Shown here: one piece after another, positions 6,356 through 9,940 of the stretch | Numbering within the stretch: position 1 is the first letter of the stretch | Layout: each line of letters starts with the position of its first letter | Assembly: GCA_964486935.1 (NCBI GenBank) | Contig: CAZAPG010000090.1 | Coordinates: 1 to 9,940, forward strand | Direction of reading: 5' to 3' | Origin: CAZAPG01 sp964486935 | Lineage (GTDB): Bacteria > Chloroflexota > Anaerolineae > 4572-78 > J111 | Length of the DNA: 9,940 nt | Made by a program: the position numbers and the translations under genes | The notes under the pieces: generated by a model | The model's input: only the letters and a program-made list of their open reading frames with translations | What the model was told of the DNA's origin: nothing | The model's database searches: none

Positions 6356-6829
6356 TTACTTGTTGCCGTTAAAAAGCATTTCAATGTGGTGTCGCCGGGC
6401 CACTTCGGCCATTTTGGCCTTGTCGGGCGGGCCGCCTTGGGTTACGCCGCTTAACTCGCGCAGAAACTCTTCGTGTCCGGCCGGGGTCAGGCTGACCATG
6501 ATGGTTCCCGGCTCTGCTCCCACATTTTTAAAGTTGTGGACCACGCCGCGCGGAATGATGACGCACGCCCCTGCCTCGGCCTGAACCGTCTCGTCGTCCA
6601 GTAGAATAGCAAAGCTGCCCGCGACCACATAAATCGCCTTGTCGGCCTCGTAGATGATGTGCGGCGGCGACCCCGCGCCGGGCGAGACCCGTTGTTCCAG
6701 CAGGCAGTAAGCCCCGTTGGTATCCTGGCTCACCACCTTGGGCGTCACTGTGATCCCCATCATCGAGAAGCTGTCGCCGGCCCCGGAAGCCAGCACTTTA
6801 CCGGATTGAGTTTTTACCACTGTTGACAT
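6356..6829 (-). CDS. Small cupin-domain protein with degenerate metal site
   Basis: A 157-residue single-cupin protein. Cupin motif 2 is complete: GACVIIPRGVVHNFKN, with P93, G95, H98 and N102. Motif 1 is recognisable (GAGSPPHIIYEADKAIYVVAG, G51-G71) but only its first histidine (H57) remains. The second histidine position is Ile59 and the usual glutamate is Lys64, so normal three- or four-ligand metal binding is doubtful and the domain may bind a small molecule or serve as a sensor. The tail (about 118-157) is helical and charged. The start is the ATG at 6829, fixed by CGGAGG (6835-6840) 5 bases upstream; a longer frame to 7012 runs through the promoter and is not used. It is the first gene of a leftward unit with ydhR. 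Confidence 0.85.
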   Translation of the reverse strand: MSTVVKTQSGKVLASGAGDSFSMMGITVTPKVVSQDTNGAYCLLEQRVSPGAGSPPHIIYEADKAIYVVAGSFAILLDDETVQAEAGACVIIPRGVVHNFKNVGAEPGTIMVSLTPAGHEEFLRELSGVTQGGPPDKAKMAEVARRHHIEMLFNGNK

Positions 6830-6898
6830 TTTTTCCTCCGTCAATAAATGTTTTTGAACCACCATTGGGCAGTTCGTTGGGTGAATGATGATGGCCTG

Positions 6899-6928
6899 AG
6901 TATAGCAAGGCTCAGGGTGTACCGTCAT
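6899..6928 (-). promoter_or_regulatory. Predicted regulated promoter of the cupin / ydhR unit
   Basis: Read on the minus strand: ATGACG (6928-6923, 4 of 6 to TTGACA), an 18-base spacer and an extended -10 TGC-TATACT (hexamer 6904-6899). Transcription would start near 6892, giving a leader of about 63 bases. The -10 hexamer is identical to those of the CPBP and cytochrome promoters. Confidence 0.6.
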
Positions 6929-6944
6929 TGCCCAAAGGGGACAT
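6927..6944. promoter_or_regulatory. Operator dyad of the cupin / ydhR promoter
   Basis: ATTGCCC-AAAG-GGGACAT (plus-strand reading) matches the perfect dyad at 4238-4255 at 14 of 18 positions. It overlaps the -35 by two bases, and its centre is 31.5 bases from the -10, the same as at 3161-3178. No distal copy is visible 44-46 bp further upstream. Confidence 0.6.
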
Positions 6945-6995
6945 TTTATCAGGAGGCAAGGGGTGTAGTGACCGGGTGTATTGCAGAATACGTAC

Positions 6996-7024
6996 CTTCC
7001 AGAAAGCTGCAAGCTTCCTGGAAG
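6996..7024. repeat. Hairpin between the cupin promoter and the second regulator
   Basis: A 7-bp stem CTTCCAG (6996-7002) / CTGGAAG (7018-7024) continues, after one A-C mismatch, into 5 further pairs around the loop GCA. It begins 15 bases beyond the stop codon of the leftward regulator, so it could end or protect that transcript, although no T-run follows it in that direction. A dispersed palindromic repeat is the alternative. Confidence 0.6.
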
Positions 7025-7038
7025 ATAAAAAGGTGGGA

Positions 7039-9759
7039 TTAAATCAGCTGTAAATCTCTGGCTCTGGCGACAGCCTGGGTGCGGTTGTTGACGCCCAGTT
7101 TGCCGTAAATGTTGATAGTGTGGCGTTTGGCCGTGCCGGGCGCGATGACCAATTCCCGGGCAATTTCCTGGTTGGTCAGCCCTTGAGCTACCAGACGCAG
7201 TACCTCCAACTCGCGGGCCGAGAGCGTCTCGCCGCCGGGCAGCGGCAGCGACGCCGGGGCGGGCGAAGAGGTTGGGACACTATCGGGTTCCAACAGGGCC
7301 GAGGCTCGCTTAATCAGGGTTGGGGTCAGTCGGTGTTCCCGGGCCAGTTTCAGCAACGGCGCTGCCGCCGGCCCCTCTTGCGCCAGAATACCGGGCATGT
7401 CTCGCTGCTCTAACTCGCCCAGCGCCGGACCAAGTTCAGCCAGGGCCGCGTCCGGGCGGCCCCATTCCAGATACAGGCCGGCCAATCCCAGCCGGGCGTG
7501 AGTCATCAGCAAGGGGTGACGCATCCAGCTTTGGGCGGCGATGGCCTGCCGCAGGCTGGTCTCAGCCTGAGCATAACGTCGCTGGCTGCGAGCCAGCAGG
7601 CTATCCAGCAACGGCCGGGCTATTTCGGCTTCTGGCAGTTCGTGGGCAATCACGGTCGTTGCCAATCGGGTCTGCGCCTGCTGAAGCCGGTCATCCCGCC
7701 GGTGCAGCCAGGCCAGCCGCCCGGCCAGATAGCTGTAGCAGGCCAGCCATTGCCGGTAGGTCAACGCCTGTTCAATCCGGGGCCGAATGCTCTCAAAATG
7801 GACCTCAAAGGCGGCCTCATCGGCCCGACTCAGCGCGGCCAGCAGAAAGACATGGTCAATGTAAATCTCAAGGTGGGCAAAACTCCCTAACTCCTGCACC
7901 ATCGCCTGGGCTTGTCTGGCCATATCAAGCGCCTCATCGCGCCGGCCTTGCAGGGCGTGGATATACCCCAGGTAAGCCAGCGCCCCGGCCTGGGCCGGAC
8001 CGGCTTCCTCGTCAAATAATTCCAGCACCCGCCGGCAAAACTGTTCGATGGGCGCGATGCCGGCCGCCGTAAAAACATATTGCGGCCCCAGGCTCAAGAC
8101 CAGGCTTTGGTGCGCCCCCTTGTCGCCGGAGGTCAGCACCTCCGTTAGCGTGCCGGCCAGACTGCGTTCAAATTGCGGCCAATCGCGCTGGTAGTAATTG
8201 GACCAGACCAGGTTAATCTGGCTTTTGACCCGCCGCGACAGGGGCAGCGGGTAGCTCAGCGACTCTTCCAGAATGGGCCGGGCCTGGGCCACATCGGCCA
8301 GGCAGACAAAAACCTCGCCCAATTGCGCCAGGGTTTCGGCCTGACCGGCGGCATCGCCGCTGGCGGCAAAGCCGCGCCGGGCCGCTTCCAGCCAGGGCCG
8401 GGCCGACTCATAATGGCCGCGGTGGACATCATCGGCGCCCAAAAAGAGATTGAGCCAGGGGCTGGCCTGCCGGGCTGGAAGCGGCAGGGCCTCAATCCAG
8501 CGCCGCAGACCGCTCAGGTTGCCCTGCTCCAACTGCTGCCGGCCCAGCGCTTCGATGGTCTGGGCAGCTTCGGGCCACAGTTCGGCGGCCAAGTAATGGC
8601 GAATGACCTCGCCGGGCGCGGGGTGGGCTTCGGCGGCGCGGCGATGGAGCAGATTGACCTGCTCCGGTAACTCCTGGGCCAGTTGGCGCTGCAAAAAGTG
8701 GGCAAAGAGGGCGTGGTAGCGATAGACCAGACCGGGGTCGGCAGCGGGTTCAGCCAGGCCCGCCGGTGCGGTATCGGTGAGGGTGATAAACAGGTTACGC
8801 CGGTACGCTTCTTCCAGCAGGGCCGGAGCCTCTGGCTGACCGGTGACCGCCCGGCAGAGGGTAGGGGTCAATTCGCTTAATATGGAGGTTTCCAATAAAA
8901 AACGACGCACGGGAGCTTCCTGGTAACGCAGCACCTCATCGGCCAAAAAATCAAAGACATGGCGCTGGCTGTGACCTAAGCGGGCAATCAGGTTCGCGCG
9001 TTCGGTATCGCTGATGGTCTGCCCCAGTGAGAGCGCCAGCAGCCGCACCCCAGTGGCCCAGCCTTCGGTGCGTTGGTGCAGCAGGCGCAGGCTGTCCGCT
9101 GGCAAGCGCAGATTTAGCCGCTCATTGAGCCAGGTGGCTACCTCCTGGCCGGTAAAACGCAGGTCATCCAGCCGAAATTCGGCCAGTTGCCCCCGCGCCC
9201 GCAACCGCGACAGAGCCAGCGGCGGACTATAGCGGGCGGTAATAACCAGCCGCAGCGCCGGCGGCAAGTGTTCCACAAAATAATCCATAGCCGGGTGAAT
9301 GGCCGGGTCGGTCATCAGGTGAAAGTCATCCAGCACCAGGGCCAACGGTTGGCCCAGCGCCAGCAGTTGGTTGCTGAGGCTGCCCATAGCTCGCCGTAAA
9401 GCCTGGGCGGGAGCCAACCGGTCAGAATCGGCCAGCCGGTTGAGACTCTGCTCGCCGCAGCCGGGGCAAAGTCGTTGCACGGCAGACACCAGGGCATAAA
9501 AAAAGTGGGCAGGGTCGTTATCATCCTCATCCAGCGAGAGCCAGGCCACCGGCCAGGGGGAATCGCCGGCCAGGGCAGCCAGCAGCGTGGTTTTGCCATA
9601 GCCGGGTGGGGCGGAAATCAAGGTGAGGGCATGGCTGTCGATAGCCTGTTTCAGGGCAGCTAACAAGTGCGGGCGCAGCACAAGATCATCGCGCAGGCGA
9701 GGGGGATAGAGCTTGGTTTGCACCAGCCAGACGGCCGGTTCAGCGACAGGTGTGTCCAT
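7039..9759 (-). CDS. LuxR-family, MalT-like (LAL) ATP-dependent transcriptional regulator (second copy)
   Basis: A 906-residue paralogue of the left-hand regulator with the same domain order. It shares the N-terminal LVQTKLYPPRL block (residues 12-22), Walker A APPGYGKTT (50-58), Walker B LALVLDDFH (139-147), the TARYSPPLALSRLRARGQL signature (174-192), a long helical TPR-like sensor region, and a LuxR helix-turn-helix at 846-906 (LSARELEVLRLVAQG, then TAKRHTINIYGKL). The two proteins clearly differ in the helical sensor and in the recognition-helix flank (TAKRHTINIYGKL against TVKRHLDNIFAKL), which suggests different inducers and possibly different targets. The start at 9759 gives the expected N-terminus, although the ribosome site (GCGGA) is weak. 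It has a near-consensus promoter and lacks the 18-bp dyad. No damage is seen. Confidence 0.93.
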   Translation of the reverse strand: MDTPVAEPAVWLVQTKLYPPRLRDDLVLRPHLLAALKQAIDSHALTLISAPPGYGKTTLLAALAGDSPWPVAWLSLDEDDNDPAHFFYALVSAVQRLCPGCGEQSLNRLADSDRLAPAQALRRAMGSLSNQLLALGQPLALVLDDFHLMTDPAIHPAMDYFVEHLPPALRLVITARYSPPLALSRLRARGQLAEFRLDDLRFTGQEVATWLNERLNLRLPADSLRLLHQRTEGWATGVRLLALSLGQTISDTERANLIARLGHSQRHVFDFLADEVLRYQEAPVRRFLLETSILSELTPTLCRAVTGQPEAPALLEEAYRRNLFITLTDTAPAGLAEPAADPGLVYRYHALFAHFLQRQLAQELPEQVNLLHRRAAEAHPAPGEVIRHYLAAELWPEAAQTIEALGRQQLEQGNLSGLRRWIEALPLPARQASPWLNLFLGADDVHRGHYESARPWLEAARRGFAASGDAAGQAETLAQLGEVFVCLADVAQARPILEESLSYPLPLSRRVKSQINLVWSNYYQRDWPQFERSLAGTLTEVLTSGDKGAHQSLVLSLGPQYVFTAAGIAPIEQFCRRVLELFDEEAGPAQAGALAYLGYIHALQGRRDEALDMARQAQAMVQELGSFAHLEIYIDHVFLLAALSRADEAAFEVHFESIRPRIEQALTYRQWLACYSYLAGRLAWLHRRDDRLQQAQTRLATTVIAHELPEAEIARPLLDSLLARSQRRYAQAETSLRQAIAAQSWMRHPLLMTHARLGLAGLYLEWGRPDAALAELGPALGELEQRDMPGILAQEGPAAAPLLKLAREHRLTPTLIKRASALLEPDSVPTSSPAPASLPLPGGETLSARELEVLRLVAQGLTNQEIARELVIAPGTAKRHTINIYGKLGVNNRTQAVARARDLQLI

Positions 9760-9819
9760 AATTCAGTCCGCGTAACTGTTCACCTTCCCGGAAATTGGAA
9801 ACCAGCCTTTAACGCCCTC

Positions 9820-9847
9820 ATTATAATCAGGTTTTTTCGGCGGTCAA
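9820..9847 (-). promoter_or_regulatory. Near-consensus sigma70-type promoter of the second regulator
   Basis: On the minus strand TTGACC (9847-9842, 5 of 6) and TATAAT (9825-9820, 6 of 6) are separated by 16 bases. Transcription would start near 9813, about 54 bases before the ATG at 9759. This is much stronger than the promoters of the cassette genes and fits steady expression of a regulator. Confidence 0.7.
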
Positions 9848-9939
9848 TGGACGACCAACCGCAATAGACAAGCCCGCAATTTAACTCTGTTGCTGCCGCC
9901 CTCATAACCCTCGATAACCATTTGAATGCCGGGTTCTTT
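9844..9939 (-). CDS. Possible 3' end of a gene running off the right edge
   Basis: A leftward frame open from the window edge reads KEPGIQMVIEGYEGGSNRVK, then LRACLLRLVVH, and stops at a TGA overlapping the -35 of the second regulator. The first half is protein-like, the end less so. I do not recognise a family. If real it is the C-terminus of an upstream gene on the same strand; it could also be chance. Confidence 0.25.
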   Translation of the reverse strand, partial: KEPGIQMVIEGYEGGSNRVKLRACLLRLVVH

Positions 9940-9940
9940 C

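Noticed and set aside
6830..7012. N-terminal extension of the cupin frame to a start at 7012
   Set aside because: The extension runs across the promoter and operator at 6899-6944, has no family similarity, and the internal ATG at 6829 has an excellent ribosome site.
7320..8670. Long rightward open frames inside the second regulator (7320-8072 and 8173-8670)
   Set aside because: They are antisense to a complete, motif-bearing gene, and their Pro/Arg/Gly/Gln-rich translations are typical of GC-rich shadow frames.
1..9940. CRISPR array, tRNA, rRNA, insertion sequence or phage integration site
   Set aside because: No regularly spaced repeats, tRNA-like cloverleaf, rRNA-like sequence, transposase or integrase was seen on either strand.

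Overview
The window is GC-rich bacterial chromosome carrying seven convincing protein genes. My best guess at the source is a member of Chloroflexota. The guess rests on two very large MalT/LuxR-type (LAL) regulators close together and on the style of the intergenic palindromes; no marker gene is present to confirm it.

Layout. A LAL-type regulator of 920 aa (293-3055, +) sits at the left. A second of 906 aa (7039-9759, -) sits at the right, and the two point towards each other. Between them lies a small metabolic/redox cassette in two halves. The rightward half has a CPBP-family membrane protein (3290-4210), then a membrane-anchored di-heme cytochrome c (4388-5296) followed 9 bases later by a PNPOx-like flavin split-barrel protein (5306-5686); it is closed by a textbook intrinsic terminator (5708-5750). 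The leftward half has a small cupin (6356-6829) and a YdhR-like monooxygenase-fold protein (5915-6232). A 35-codon open stretch (5732-5839, -) may be the relic of a further gene, and the right edge may carry the 3' end of another.

Regulation is the most interesting part. The three promoters of the cassette (CPBP gene, cytochrome operon, cupin operon) share one architecture: a TATACT -10, a poor -35 beginning ATGA, and directly upstream an 18-bp dyad related to ATGGCCC-RAYY-GGGCCAT, centred about 42-44 bp before the expected transcription start. The first two promoters carry a second, perfect copy 44-46 bp further upstream. The genes therefore look like one regulon driven by a single dimeric activator (or repressor). 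The flanking MalT-like proteins are obvious candidates, but nothing in the sequence proves the link. Their own genes lack the dyad and have near-consensus sigma70-type promoters instead.

The remaining intergenic DNA holds several long perfect or near-perfect palindromes (140-193, 6276-6332, 6996-7024) that look like dispersed repeat elements rather than terminators. No tRNA, rRNA, CRISPR array, transposase or integrase was found.
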